Shown here in pieces: positions 1 to 9,028 of a DNA stretch of 50,874 bases. The notes under the pieces were generated by a model. That model had not been told where the DNA came from. It saw only the letters and a program-made list of their open reading frames with translations, and made no database searches. The stretch spans positions 1 through 50,874 of the forward strand of contig ONOI01000004.1 of NCBI GenBank assembly GCA_900319375.1, written 5' to 3'. A program made the position numbers and the translations under genes. Position 1 is the stretch's first letter. Each line of letters opens with the position of its first letter. The DNA is from an uncultured Bacteroidales bacterium. Lineage in GTDB: Bacteria > Bacteroidota > Bacteroidia > Bacteroidales > UBA932.

Positions 1-269
1 TTCGTGGGCAGGTGACTGTCCTGCTTGCAGTTGTTGCAGTCTATTCCAAGAACCATCTTAAGTTCAGAAAGATAGACTGTTTCAGATGCAGGTCGATGCA
101 TCTTGCCACGATAAAACCCCAGCAGATCCATCTTGACGGCGAGACCCCCTTCGAAGCCGTAAACCGCAAGCCCATCCTCCCTACCGAGGATGAAATTGCC
201 GTCAACACCCGCGCGAGAAGTGCGAAGCTGAGAATAGCTGTTAAAAATGGAGCAGGAAAGAAAATTTAA
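1..269 (+). CDS. rsmH: RsmH (MraW) 16S rRNA m4C1402 methyltransferase, C-terminal fragment
   Basis: Only the 3' end is present; the reading frame enters at position 3 and stops at 267-269. The last ~40 residues carry the RsmH C-terminal signature: 'TPFEAVNRKPILPTEDEI' followed by 'NTRARSAKLRIA'. RsmH N4-methylates C1402 of 16S rRNA using SAM and is normally the second gene of the dcw cluster, which fits the ftsL that follows with a 23-nt overlap. The first ~45 residues do not resemble RsmH: the 'YHSLEDR' region expected here is absent. This could be divergence, a frameshift, or a fault at the sequence edge. The call is secure for the C-terminus only. Confidence 0.75.
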   Translation, partial: RGQVTVLLAVVAVYSKNHLKFRKIDCFRCRSMHLATIKPQQIHLDGETPFEAVNRKPILPTEDEIAVNTRARSAKLRIAVKNGAGKKI

Positions 270-600
270 GTTTTCCGACATAGGACGACTGCTGAAGGAG
301 AGCGTCAAGGCTATCTTCGAAGGAGAGTTTCTCCTCCGACTGAAGATCGGGCGCTACTTCATCAGCATAGTCTATGTGTTCGCGGTGATTACCCTCACCA
401 TCTGGATCAGCCTGCTCATCGACAACACTCTCACTAAGGTGGAGAGGGGAAGGAGCGTAATTGTAGAACAGGAAGCCGTAATCGCAAGGCGTTCCTACGA
501 GCTTTCTTCCCTCACCCGGAGAAGCGGCGCGGAAAAACACCTGGAAGAGCTCGGCTCTGACTTGAAAGAAGCGGAAAAACCGCCGATTGTACTTAAGTAA
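247..600 (+). CDS. ftsL: FtsL-like cell division protein
   Basis: 117 residues: a basic N-terminal cytoplasmic part, one transmembrane helix at about residues 38-57 (ISIVYVFAVITLTIWISLLI), then a charged periplasmic segment likely to form a coiled coil. FtsL is a bitopic divisome protein that works with FtsQ and a FtsB-like partner to activate the septal FtsW/FtsI synthase. Sequence conservation is poor in this family, so the call rests on size, topology and position between rsmH and the division PBP, where Bacteroidales encode their FtsL. Its start overlaps rsmH by 23 nt and its stop shares one base with the ftsI start (TAATG). Confidence 0.8.
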   Translation: MEQERKFKFSDIGRLLKESVKAIFEGEFLLRLKIGRYFISIVYVFAVITLTIWISLLIDNTLTKVERGRSVIVEQEAVIARRSYELSSLTRRSGAEKHLEELGSDLKEAEKPPIVLK

Positions 601-2522
601 TGGCAGAAGAGACTAAACAGGAAACCAGGAAGAGAGACAGGATCAGCTACGCGCTGTACCTGTACTACCTGCTGATGCTGCTCGTGGGGATATTCCTCGC
701 GGGACGCTTCCTGTATCTCAAAGTCTTCTGGAAACCGGATCCCGTAATCGCCAGCAAGCTTACCCAGCCTATCCGCAGGGTGAATCTGGAGCCTACCCGT
801 GGCTTCATCCTCGCTTCCGACGGCCGCCCTATCGCCATGTCCTATCCCCGCTACCAGCTCTACATCGACCCTCTCGTAAGAAAGGGCGAATACGACCTCA
901 TGAAAAAGGACGTCCGCGCAGACAGCCTCAAGGCTTGGAAAGAGAAAGCGGCCGGCTTTGCCCAGGGCCTTGCGACAGTGTTCCCCGAGCGGAGTCCCGA
1001 ATACTTCCGCAAGAGGCTGTGTGATGCCCTTGACCGTGGAAGCCGCTTCCTTAAGCTCGGCCGCCCGATCGAGAAGGAGCAGCTCGATTTCCTCAAGCAG
1101 TACCCCCTCATCAAGGAGGGACGCTTCAAGGGCGGAGTCTGGTACGAGGCAGTCCCTACCAGGCGCTATCCCTACGGCGCGCTCGCAAAGCGCACGATCG
1201 GCAGCGTCACCGAAAATGCCGACGGCTCATACTACAGCGGCATCGACGGAAAGTACAATTACGTACTCCACGGCGAGCCTGGCCGCTACTACATGAAGAA
1301 GACGGACAACGGCTACGTCCGCGACTACGACAGCACCTACGTCGATGCGACCGACGGTCTGGATATCCGTACTACCCTCAACATCGACTATCAGGACATC
1401 GCCGACCGCCTGCTCCGTAAATATGTAGAGCCCGAAACCGACCTCGAAGCGGCGTGCTTCGTCCTGATGGACGTCAAGACCGGCGCAATCAGGTCCATGG
1501 TAAACCTCGCCCGGAGCAACGACGGCAACGGCCCGTTCGGCGAGAACGAGAACGTCGCCGTGGGCCGTCGCGGAGAGCCGGGCTCGGTCTTCAAGATCAC
1601 TACCCTGATGACCTGTATCGAAGACGGTATCGTTACCTCCATCGACCAGACCGTTCCAGCAAGGGATGGCCTCGTCCAGGTTGAAGGCTACCAGAAGCTA
1701 TACCCGGCAGACAAACACCTCAAGGACTACGCAGCGAAGTACCACACCTGGAACATCCCGCTCTGGTACTGCGTAAAGATATCTTCCAACAACGCCTTCA
1801 GGTATCTTGCCATCAAGAACTACAAAGACAAGCCTGAAGACTTTATCGGCAGGCTCCACACCTACAACCTCGGCAAGAGTTTCGATTTCGACGTCTACGA
1901 GCCTATCACTACTCCTACCCTGAAGTATCCTACAGACAAGAGCTGGTCAAAGACCGACCTCGGCCAGATAGGAATGGGCTACTCCGTCAGTGTCACCCCG
2001 ATGCACATCCTGGCCTACTACAACGCAATCGCCAACGGCGGAAAGATGATGAAGCCCTATCTGGTAGAAGACATCGAAAAGAACGGAAAGATAGTCGAGA
2101 AGCTGGGTCCCTCGATCCTGAACTCCAGCATCTGCAAGCCGGAAACAGCGAAGATGGTCACCGAAGCCCTCTGCAATGTAACGGTCAACGATGAGGACTA
2201 CAAAATGAGGGGAACAGCCTGGAGGCTCTCCTACCTCACAGACAAATGCAAGGTCGCCGGAAAGACCGGAACGGCAGACGTCTTTACCAACGGAAAATAC
2301 GTCCAGGCCAACGGCGCCAGAAAGCAGCAGGGTACATTCGTAGGCTTCTTCCCTGCCGAAGATCCGCAGTACTCGGTAATCTGCGTCGTCTTCTCGAAGA
2401 TATCGAAAAAAGAATTCGCCGGAGGAGTCATCCCCGCAAGCGTAATCAGAGATTTTATAAAGGAAATATACAATATCGATCCATATTGGAATGAAACTGT
2501 CGAAGTTGATCAAAGGTCTTAA
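600..2522 (+). CDS. ftsI: Division-specific class B penicillin-binding protein (FtsI/PBP3-type transpeptidase)
   Basis: 640 residues: a transmembrane helix at about 18-40, a PBP dimerisation domain (about 55-250) and a transpeptidase domain (about 280-620). The three active-site motifs are visible: SxxK as S329-VF-K332, SxN as S395-S396-N397, and KTGT starting at K555. It crosslinks septal peptidoglycan in the periplasm with its SEDS partner FtsW, encoded further down the operon. There is no C-terminal PASTA domain, which many Bacteroidetes homologues have. The start codon overlaps the ftsL stop by one base, and the 3' end overlaps murE by 32 nt, suggesting coupled translation. Confidence 0.95.
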   Translation: MAEETKQETRKRDRISYALYLYYLLMLLVGIFLAGRFLYLKVFWKPDPVIASKLTQPIRRVNLEPTRGFILASDGRPIAMSYPRYQLYIDPLVRKGEYDLMKKDVRADSLKAWKEKAAGFAQGLATVFPERSPEYFRKRLCDALDRGSRFLKLGRPIEKEQLDFLKQYPLIKEGRFKGGVWYEAVPTRRYPYGALAKRTIGSVTENADGSYYSGIDGKYNYVLHGEPGRYYMKKTDNGYVRDYDSTYVDATDGLDIRTTLNIDYQDIADRLLRKYVEPETDLEAACFVLMDVKTGAIRSMVNLARSNDGNGPFGENENVAVGRRGEPGSVFKITTLMTCIEDGIVTSIDQTVPARDGLVQVEGYQKLYPADKHLKDYAAKYHTWNIPLWYCVKISSNNAFRYLAIKNYKDKPEDFIGRLHTYNLGKSFDFDVYEPITTPTLKYPTDKSWSKTDLGQIGMGYSVSVTPMHILAYYNAIANGGKMMKPYLVEDIEKNGKIVEKLGPSILNSSICKPETAKMVTEALCNVTVNDEDYKMRGTAWRLSYLTDKCKVAGKTGTADVFTNGKYVQANGARKQQGTFVGFFPAEDPQYSVICVVFSKISKKEFAGGVIPASVIRDFIKEIYNIDPYWNETVEVDQRS

Positions 2523-3891
2523 CGCGGAGATTCTCGCGGGTACGCCCCAAACCGAGATCCTTAGCGTGTGTTGTGACTCCAGAAAAGCCACAAAAGGTTC
2601 GCTTTTCATCGCCGTCCAGGGTACAGCGGCAGACGGAAGCGCTTACCTTCAGAACGCACTTGAAGCCGGAGCCGTCGCAGCCGTAAAGACCGACCGCGCA
2701 GGCCTCGCCGCGCTCGCCGACCGCTTCTACGACCACCCTTCCGGCAAGCTCAAACTGGTCGGAATTACCGGCACCAACGGGAAGACTACTACCGTAACCC
2801 TCCTCTACAACCTCTTCAGGGAGATGGGCTACGAGTGCGGGCTGCTCTCTACTATCGCAAACTACGTAGGAGCCTACCGCGAAGAGGCGGTCAACACTAC
2901 CGCCGACCCTGTAACCATCAACTCGCTGATGGCCAGGATGGTCGACGAAGGCTGTGACTACTGCTTCATGGAAGTCAGCTCTATCGGAGTCGAGCAACAC
3001 CGTACGGACTGCCTCGACTTCAATGTCGGCATCTTCTCGAACCTTACACACGACCACCTCGACTATCATAAAACGGTAGCCGAATACCTCCGCTGCAAGA
3101 AACTCTTCTTCGACAACCTGCCGAAGGGCGCAACCGCCATCACCAACATCGACGACAAACACGGTCTCGTGATGGTCCAGAACACCAAGGCGAAGGTAGT
3201 TACCTACTCTACCCGCAGCGGCGCAGACCACGTCTGCAAGATTATGGAGCAGAGCATCGACGGCATGCTCCTCAAGATCGACGGAATAGAGGTCTGGACC
3301 CGCCTTGTCGGAGAACACAACGCATACAACATTCTCGCTATCTACAGTGCGGCGCTTGCCCTCGGCGCGAACATAGACGAAACTCTCGTCGGGATCAGCA
3401 GGCTCCAATCGGCCCCGGGTCGTCTGGAGACGATACGCGGGCCCCAGGGGAAAACGGTGGTTATAGACTACGCCCATACCCCTGACGCACTGGAAAATGT
3501 CCTCAAGACCCTCCGTCAGATCGAACCGGGCCGCGAGCTGGTCTGCCTGTTCGGCTGCGGCGGCGATCGCGACCGGACGAAGCGGCCGGAGATGGCGGCA
3601 ATCGCGGAGCAGTATTCAGACCGCATCTTCGTCACGGCTGACAACAGCCGTACCGAGAAGACGGAAGACATCATGGCCGAAATCTGCACGGGCTTCAGCC
3701 CGAAGGGCAGGGCCAGGGCAATCTGCATCGCAGACCGCGCCGAGGCCATTCGGGCCGCGATCACCCTTTCCCAGAGTCCCTCGACCATCCTTCTTGCCGG
3801 AAAAGGCCACGAAACATACCAGGTAGTCGGGACCGAAAAAGTCCACTTCGACGAACACGAAGTAGTAGCAGAAATATTCAAACAAATCTAA
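2491..3891 (+). CDS. murE: UDP-MurNAc-L-Ala-D-Glu:diaminopimelate ligase MurE
   Basis: 466 residues, normal for MurE. It adds the third stem-peptide residue to UDP-MurNAc-dipeptide using ATP in the cytoplasm. The Mur ligase ATP loop is 'GITGTNGKTTT' at about residues 91-101, with the UDP-binding N-terminal domain before it and the C-terminal ligase domain after it. The motif that chooses the third residue reads D-N-S-R rather than the usual D-N-P-R. The arginine that contacts the meso-diaminopimelate carboxylate is kept, so mDAP is the expected substrate. The ATG lies inside the ftsI 3' end; mraY follows after 4 nt. Confidence 0.95.
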   Translation: MKLSKLIKGLNAEILAGTPQTEILSVCCDSRKATKGSLFIAVQGTAADGSAYLQNALEAGAVAAVKTDRAGLAALADRFYDHPSGKLKLVGITGTNGKTTTVTLLYNLFREMGYECGLLSTIANYVGAYREEAVNTTADPVTINSLMARMVDEGCDYCFMEVSSIGVEQHRTDCLDFNVGIFSNLTHDHLDYHKTVAEYLRCKKLFFDNLPKGATAITNIDDKHGLVMVQNTKAKVVTYSTRSGADHVCKIMEQSIDGMLLKIDGIEVWTRLVGEHNAYNILAIYSAALALGANIDETLVGISRLQSAPGRLETIRGPQGKTVVIDYAHTPDALENVLKTLRQIEPGRELVCLFGCGGDRDRTKRPEMAAIAEQYSDRIFVTADNSRTEKTEDIMAEICTGFSPKGRARAICIADRAEAIRAAITLSQSPSTILLAGKGHETYQVVGTEKVHFDEHEVVAEIFKQI

Positions 3892-3895
3892 ACCG

Positions 3896-5146
3896 ATGCT
3901 TTACTATCTCTTTGAACTTTTAAAGAAATACGATATTCCCGGACAGGGACTGATGACCTACTTCTCCTTCAGGGCCATCCTCGCCAACGTAATCGCCATC
4001 ATCGTGGCCTACTTCTTCGGCAAGAGGGTAATCAAGTGGCTCCAGAAAAGGCAGATCGGAGAGACCGTCCGCAACCTCGGCCTCGAAGGCCAGATGAGCA
4101 AGGCCGGTACCCCTACGATGGGCGGCGTAATAATCATAGTGGCCCTTCTTGTCGCCGTGCTTCTTGTCTGCGACCTTTCCAACGTCTATGTCCAGCTGCT
4201 CATCCTTACTACGGTATGGTGCGGGGGCCTTGGCTTTGCCGACGACTATATCAAGGTCTTCAAACACGACAAGAACGGCCTTAGCGAGGGAAAGAAACTT
4301 ATCGGACAGTTCATCCTCGGCATCATCATCGCCGGAACCGTGTGCTTCAGCCCGAACATCGTCGTCCGTCAGGAGGTAGAGCAGACCGCGACAGAGCAGA
4401 CCATCGAAGACGGCACCCCTTCCGGCGCAGTTGACCATGGCCGCTATGTCTCCGAAGACGTAATCAAGAGTACGAAAACTACCATCCCGTTCGTCAAGAG
4501 CCATGAGTTCGACTACAAGTACCTCATCCCGTTCAAGGGAGCGTTCGGATGGTACTGCAGGTGGGCCCTGTATGCGCTGGTTATCATCTTCATCATCCTC
4601 GCATGTTCGAACGGCGCCAACCTTACCGACGGCATGGACGGCCTTTCGGCCGGAACCTCGGCGATAGTGGGAGTCGTCATCGGTATCCTCGCGTGGCTCG
4701 GCGGCAACGTCATCGACGCGGGCTACCTCAACATCATGTATATCCCGGGCTCCGGCGAGACGGCCGTGTTCATGGCGGCGTTTGTCGGCGCTCTCGTGGG
4801 CTTCCTCTGGTTCAACACCTTCCCCGCCCAGGTTTTCATGGGCGATACGGGAAGCCTTATGATAGGGGGAGTAATCGGAGTGAGCGCAGTGCTTATCCGC
4901 AAGGAGCTGCTCCTTCCCATCCTCTGCGGAATTTTCCTCGCGGAGAGCCTCTCAGTCATTCTCCAGAGGGGATATTTCAGGTATACTAAACGCAAGTTCG
5001 GAGAGGGCCGCAGGCTGTTCCTGATGGCTCCGCTCCATCATCATTATCAGAAACAGAGCATCCCTGAGCCCAGAATCGTCGTCCGCTTCTGGCTTGTAGG
5101 TATCGTTCTGGCAGTTGGTACATTGGCACTATTGAAGATCAGGTAG
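3896..5146 (+). CDS. mraY: Phospho-MurNAc-pentapeptide transferase MraY
   Basis: 416-residue polytopic membrane enzyme that transfers phospho-MurNAc-pentapeptide from UDP to undecaprenyl phosphate, forming lipid I. Family motifs include 'KAGTPTMGG' near residue 65, 'FADDYIKV' near residue 120, 'NLTDGMDGL' near residue 243 and the 'HHHY' cluster near residue 380, which supplies magnesium- and substrate-binding residues. A charged loop of about 60 residues after the fourth membrane helix (around residues 160-205) makes it longer than the E. coli enzyme, as is common in Bacteroidetes. It lies between murE and murD with 4-nt gaps on both sides. Confidence 0.96.
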   Translation: MLYYLFELLKKYDIPGQGLMTYFSFRAILANVIAIIVAYFFGKRVIKWLQKRQIGETVRNLGLEGQMSKAGTPTMGGVIIIVALLVAVLLVCDLSNVYVQLLILTTVWCGGLGFADDYIKVFKHDKNGLSEGKKLIGQFILGIIIAGTVCFSPNIVVRQEVEQTATEQTIEDGTPSGAVDHGRYVSEDVIKSTKTTIPFVKSHEFDYKYLIPFKGAFGWYCRWALYALVIIFIILACSNGANLTDGMDGLSAGTSAIVGVVIGILAWLGGNVIDAGYLNIMYIPGSGETAVFMAAFVGALVGFLWFNTFPAQVFMGDTGSLMIGGVIGVSAVLIRKELLLPILCGIFLAESLSVILQRGYFRYTKRKFGEGRRLFLMAPLHHHYQKQSIPEPRIVVRFWLVGIVLAVGTLALLKIR

Positions 5147-5150
5147 GCTT

Positions 5151-6491
5151 ATGTCAAGAATAGTAGTACTCGGCGGGGCCGAGAGCGGCGTAGGAGCCGC
5201 GGTCCTCGCAAAAGTTAAAGGATTCGATGTCTTTCTGTCCGACAACGGAAAGCTGAAAGACGATTATAAGGCGCTGCTCGACAACTGGCAGATCGCCTAT
5301 GAGGAAGGTGGCCACACCGAAGAGAAGATTCTCAGTGCAGACGAGGTAGTTAAGAGCCCCGGCATCCCGGAGACCGCGCCCATGGTCCGCAAGCTCAGGG
5401 ACAAGGGCATCCATGTCATCTCCGAAATTGAATTCGCCGCCCGTTACGACAGCGCGAAGAAGATCTGTATCACCGGATCCAACGGAAAGACTACCACCAC
5501 CTCCATCATCTACTACCTCCTGAAGGAAGCCGGCCTCAATGTTGGCCTCGGCGGCAACATCGGCAAGAGCTACGCCCTGCAGGTCGCTACCGAGCAACAC
5601 GACTACTACGTCCTCGAGATCAGCAGCTTCCAGCTCGACGGCTGCTACGACTTCCGTCCGGACATAGCCATCATCACCAACATCACCCCCGACCACCTCG
5701 ACCGCTACGACTACAATATGGAGAACTACGTGCGCTCGAAGTTCCGCATCACGCGCAATCTCAGGCCCGAGGACTGCTTCATCTTCGATTCGGACGACAA
5801 GATTACGATCGACCACCTCAGCAAGATAGTGCTTCAGGCCCGCATGCTCCCCATGTCGCAGACCCACGAGGTCGAGCAGGGCGCCTACCTCGAAGGCCAG
5901 AAGATAGTGATGCGCTACGGCGAAGACGAGAGCGAGATCTATCTGAGCGAGCTTGCCCTCGGCGGGAAACACAACATCTACAACTCGATGGCGGCGGCCC
6001 TCGCTGCTAAGGCAGCCGGCATCCGCAACGAGGTGATCAGAAAGAGCCTCAAGACCTTCCAGCCTATCGAACACAGGCTCGAGCCGGTTCTGGAAGTGGG
6101 CGATGTCCTCTATATCAACGACAGCAAGGCCACCAATGTCGATGCGGCATGGTATGCCCTCGACTGCCAGACAAGGCCGGTCGTATGGATAGTGGGCGGA
6201 ACGGACAAAGGCAACGACTACGAAGTCCTCAAGCCGCTCGTCAGGGAGAAAGTCCGCGCGATAGTCTGTATGGGCATAGACAACAGGAAATTCCACGAAG
6301 CCTTCGAGCAGATCGTAGGCTCGGACAAGATAGTGGACACCCTGTCCGCCGAAGAGGCGGTCAAGGCATCGGCGGCGTTCGCCCAGGCGGGAGACGTAGT
6401 TCTTCTGAGCCCCTGCTGCGCCAGCTTCGATCTTTTCACCTGCTACGAAGACCGTGGAGAAAAATTCAAAGACGCTGTAAGGAATCTGTAG
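5151..6491 (+). CDS. murD: UDP-MurNAc-L-alanine:D-glutamate ligase MurD
   Basis: 446 residues. The N-terminal nucleotide-binding fold begins 'RIVVLGGAESGVGAA', the ATP loop is 'ITGSNGKTTTT' near residues 106-116, and 'NITPDHLDRY' matches the Mur ligase central domain. It adds D-glutamate to UDP-MurNAc-L-Ala in the cytoplasm. ftsW starts one base after its stop codon. A long open frame on the opposite strand across this gene is a codon-bias shadow. Confidence 0.96.
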   Translation: MSRIVVLGGAESGVGAAVLAKVKGFDVFLSDNGKLKDDYKALLDNWQIAYEEGGHTEEKILSADEVVKSPGIPETAPMVRKLRDKGIHVISEIEFAARYDSAKKICITGSNGKTTTTSIIYYLLKEAGLNVGLGGNIGKSYALQVATEQHDYYVLEISSFQLDGCYDFRPDIAIITNITPDHLDRYDYNMENYVRSKFRITRNLRPEDCFIFDSDDKITIDHLSKIVLQARMLPMSQTHEVEQGAYLEGQKIVMRYGEDESEIYLSELALGGKHNIYNSMAAALAAKAAGIRNEVIRKSLKTFQPIEHRLEPVLEVGDVLYINDSKATNVDAAWYALDCQTRPVVWIVGGTDKGNDYEVLKPLVREKVRAIVCMGIDNRKFHEAFEQIVGSDKIVDTLSAEEAVKASAAFAQAGDVVLLSPCCASFDLFTCYEDRGEKFKDAVRNL

Positions 6492-6492
6492 T

Positions 6493-7911
6493 ATGAGCGG
6501 CAAGGGGAAGAAAATCTGGAACTTCATCGAGAATTTCGCCGGCGATAAGGTGGTATTGATCATCGTACTGATGCTCATGCTCTTCTCTATCGTCTGTATC
6601 TTCTCGAGCTCCTCGCGCCTTGTGACTGTCAATACAGACAGGATAGACATCGTAAAGGACCACCTCATCATAGTGGGCCTCGGACTGCTGCTTATCTTCG
6701 TCTGTTATCAGATAAGGAGCATCGAGTTCTTCCGGAAGATTTCCAGCCTGGGCTTCTTTGTAGCCTTCGCTTTCCTCTTCGTTCTGGTTATAGGAGGAGT
6801 CGGCAACTTCATCACCGCTCCCGAGATCAACGGCGCCGTACGTTTCCTGAAGATAAAAGGCATCCAGGTCCATGTGTTCGAGATTGCGAAAGTCGCGATG
6901 ATAATGTACATAGCCTGGGCTGTAGATGCTCTCAAGAGAGACAATTTCAAGTTGCTCAATAAGATCTCGGAGCTGGACCACTTCCACTGGGTAAAGAATA
7001 AGTTGACAAAGAAGATCATTTATCTTTACATCCCGGCCGTCATCGTAATGTTGATGGTTATGAAGGGATCCAACACCGCGGCCCTTATGATAGGCCTTGT
7101 GATGGTCCTTACAATAGCCATCGGTACAGGAGAGGTCAAGGAAATCTTCATAGCCGGAGCGGTCGGCGTGATGCTCTTCGTAGGCGCGTTCGGATTATAC
7201 AGCATTACTAAGAACTCAGACCATGTAATGTTCCAGCGAATCGGCCTTTTCGCCACCCGTCTGGGACACCACAACTATGTAAAAGAGTATCATATGGCTG
7301 GAGCCGACAACACTGCCAAGCAGAAAGCTCTTGACAAGCTACGCCAGCCATATAGCGCAAAAATAGCCATCCAGCAGGGCGGCCTTCTCGGGAAGGGCCC
7401 CGGCCAGAGTACCCAGCGCTATGTTGTTCCCGATATGTCTGAGGACTACATGTTCAGCTTCATACTCGAAGAGTACGGCTGGCTGGGAGGAATGGCGGTA
7501 ATGATCCTGTATATCTCACTGATCGCCCGAGGGGTGCTGATAGTCCGAAACTGCGGCACCAACCTCTTTGCGAAATGTGCCGTGATGGGACTGGTCCTAC
7601 TTATCTCGGGTCAGGCAATGATCCATATCATAGTCAATGCCGACGTAGGACTCCTTACGGGCCAGACCCTGCCGCTGCTAAGCCACGGCGCGTCGGCCTT
7701 TGTCTGCTTCTGTATTGCGTTCGGAATTATCCTTTCTATAAGCAGGATATCCAACCGCAAGATCGAAACTGAAACGAAGAAGGCAGTTCCGCTTATCGAT
7801 CTCCACGACAATGTAGAAGCGAGCCTTGCCGATCTTGATTCGTTCGACAGCGGCGACTACGATAATATTGAGGAAACTGAAGAAAACGAGGATATATATG
7901 ACAGCATATAA
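6493..7911 (+). CDS. ftsW: FtsW, SEDS-family septal peptidoglycan polymerase
   Basis: 472 residues with about ten transmembrane helices. SEDS signatures are visible: 'GAVRFLKIKGIQ' near residue 114, 'QRIGLF' near residue 250, 'GGLLGKGPGQS' near residue 298 and 'LPLLSHGASAF' near residue 394. FtsW polymerises lipid II at the septum with the class B PBP encoded upstream. It is longer than typical homologues because of a loop of about 30 residues after the fourth helix and an acidic C-terminal tail rich in Asp and Glu. That tail is encoded across the murG start, overlapping it by 14 nt. Confidence 0.95.
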   Translation: MSGKGKKIWNFIENFAGDKVVLIIVLMLMLFSIVCIFSSSSRLVTVNTDRIDIVKDHLIIVGLGLLLIFVCYQIRSIEFFRKISSLGFFVAFAFLFVLVIGGVGNFITAPEINGAVRFLKIKGIQVHVFEIAKVAMIMYIAWAVDALKRDNFKLLNKISELDHFHWVKNKLTKKIIYLYIPAVIVMLMVMKGSNTAALMIGLVMVLTIAIGTGEVKEIFIAGAVGVMLFVGAFGLYSITKNSDHVMFQRIGLFATRLGHHNYVKEYHMAGADNTAKQKALDKLRQPYSAKIAIQQGGLLGKGPGQSTQRYVVPDMSEDYMFSFILEEYGWLGGMAVMILYISLIARGVLIVRNCGTNLFAKCAVMGLVLLISGQAMIHIIVNADVGLLTGQTLPLLSHGASAFVCFCIAFGIILSISRISNRKIETETKKAVPLIDLHDNVEASLADLDSFDSGDYDNIEETEENEDIYDSI

Positions 7912-9028
7912 GAAACTTCGCGTTATTATCAGCGGCGGCGGAACGGGAGGCCACATCTTCCCCGCTATTTCTATTGCCAACCGTTTCAAGGAAGTGAATC
8001 CTGAAACCGAGATACTTTTCGTTGGAGCCAACGGAAAGATGGAGATGGAAAAAGTCCCCGCAGCCGGTTATAAAATAGTAGGCCTGCCTATCTGCGGCCT
8101 CCAGAGAAGACTCACCCTCAAGAACATCTGGAACGACATCCAGGTGCCCTTCAAGATACTTATCAGCAATGCCAGGGCCCGAAAGCTCATACGTACTTTC
8201 AAGCCCGACATCGCAGTAGGAGTAGGCGGCTACGCCAGCGCTCCCCTACTCTTCGCGGCCACCCGCCGGGGCGTCCCCTCGCTCATCCAGGAGCAGAACG
8301 GCTTCGCCGGCCTTACCAATAAGATGCTCGGCGACAAGGTAGGCTGCATCTGCGTGGCCTACGAAGGGATGGAGAAGTTCTTCCCCGCCGAAAAGATAGT
8401 AATGAGCGGCAATCCTATCCGCTCGTCGATTAGGCAGGCGACCCCCGAAATGAGGGCTGAAGCGCTGAAACATTATGGGCTCGATCCCAAGCGCAGGCAG
8501 CTGCTCGTCATCGGCGGCAGCCTTGGATGTGGGACCCTCAACCGGACGATGAAAAGCTGGATCGAGGCGGGCTGCCCGGGCGGCGAAGATGTAGAGGTGA
8601 TCTGGCAGTGCGGCAAGTATTATGAGCCGGATGTCCGTGCGTTCATGGAAGGCAGGCAGCTGCCATTCATCCATTGGAGCGCGTTCATAGACCGGATGGA
8701 TCTCGCCTATGCGGCATCGGACCTTATAGTCTCGCGTTCGGGCGCTTCGAGCGTCTCCGAGATCTGCGTGGCCGGCAAGCCGTGTATCTTCGTTCCCTCG
8801 CCGAACGTGGCCGAGGATCATCAGACCCACAACGCGATGGCCCTGGTCCGCAGGGAGGCGGGGTTGATAGTAAAGGATGCGGCGGCTGGGGCCGAGCTCA
8901 TGCCGCTCGCGATGCAGGTAATCCACGACGAGGGCAGGCTCGAACTGATCGGCCGCAATGCGCTCGCGATGGCGCTACCCGACGCTGCTGCCATCATCGT
9001 GGATGAAGCATATAAATTGGTTGCGTAA
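7898..9028 (+). CDS. murG: MurG, lipid II-forming N-acetylglucosaminyltransferase
   Basis: 376 residues from the ATG at 7898. An earlier in-frame start at 7826 is rejected because it would add 24 non-homologous residues deep inside ftsW. The glycine-rich 'GGGTGGHIFPA' near the N-terminus is the GT28 lipid-binding motif, and 'SRSGASSVSEI' followed by 'PSPNVAEDHQTHNA' forms the UDP-GlcNAc pocket. It adds GlcNAc to lipid I on the inner face of the membrane. Its stop overlaps the murC start by one base. Confidence 0.96.
   Translation: MTAYKKLRVIISGGGTGGHIFPAISIANRFKEVNPETEILFVGANGKMEMEKVPAAGYKIVGLPICGLQRRLTLKNIWNDIQVPFKILISNARARKLIRTFKPDIAVGVGGYASAPLLFAATRRGVPSLIQEQNGFAGLTNKMLGDKVGCICVAYEGMEKFFPAEKIVMSGNPIRSSIRQATPEMRAEALKHYGLDPKRRQLLVIGGSLGCGTLNRTMKSWIEAGCPGGEDVEVIWQCGKYYEPDVRAFMEGRQLPFIHWSAFIDRMDLAYAASDLIVSRSGASSVSEICVAGKPCIFVPSPNVAEDHQTHNAMALVRREAGLIVKDAAAGAELMPLAMQVIHDEGRLELIGRNALAMALPDAAAIIVDEAYKLVA

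Noticed and set aside
5154..6671. 505-residue open frame opposite murD, and 509-residue frame (25341-26870) opposite pnp
   Set aside because: Both mirror highly conserved housekeeping genes and show no recognisable protein features.
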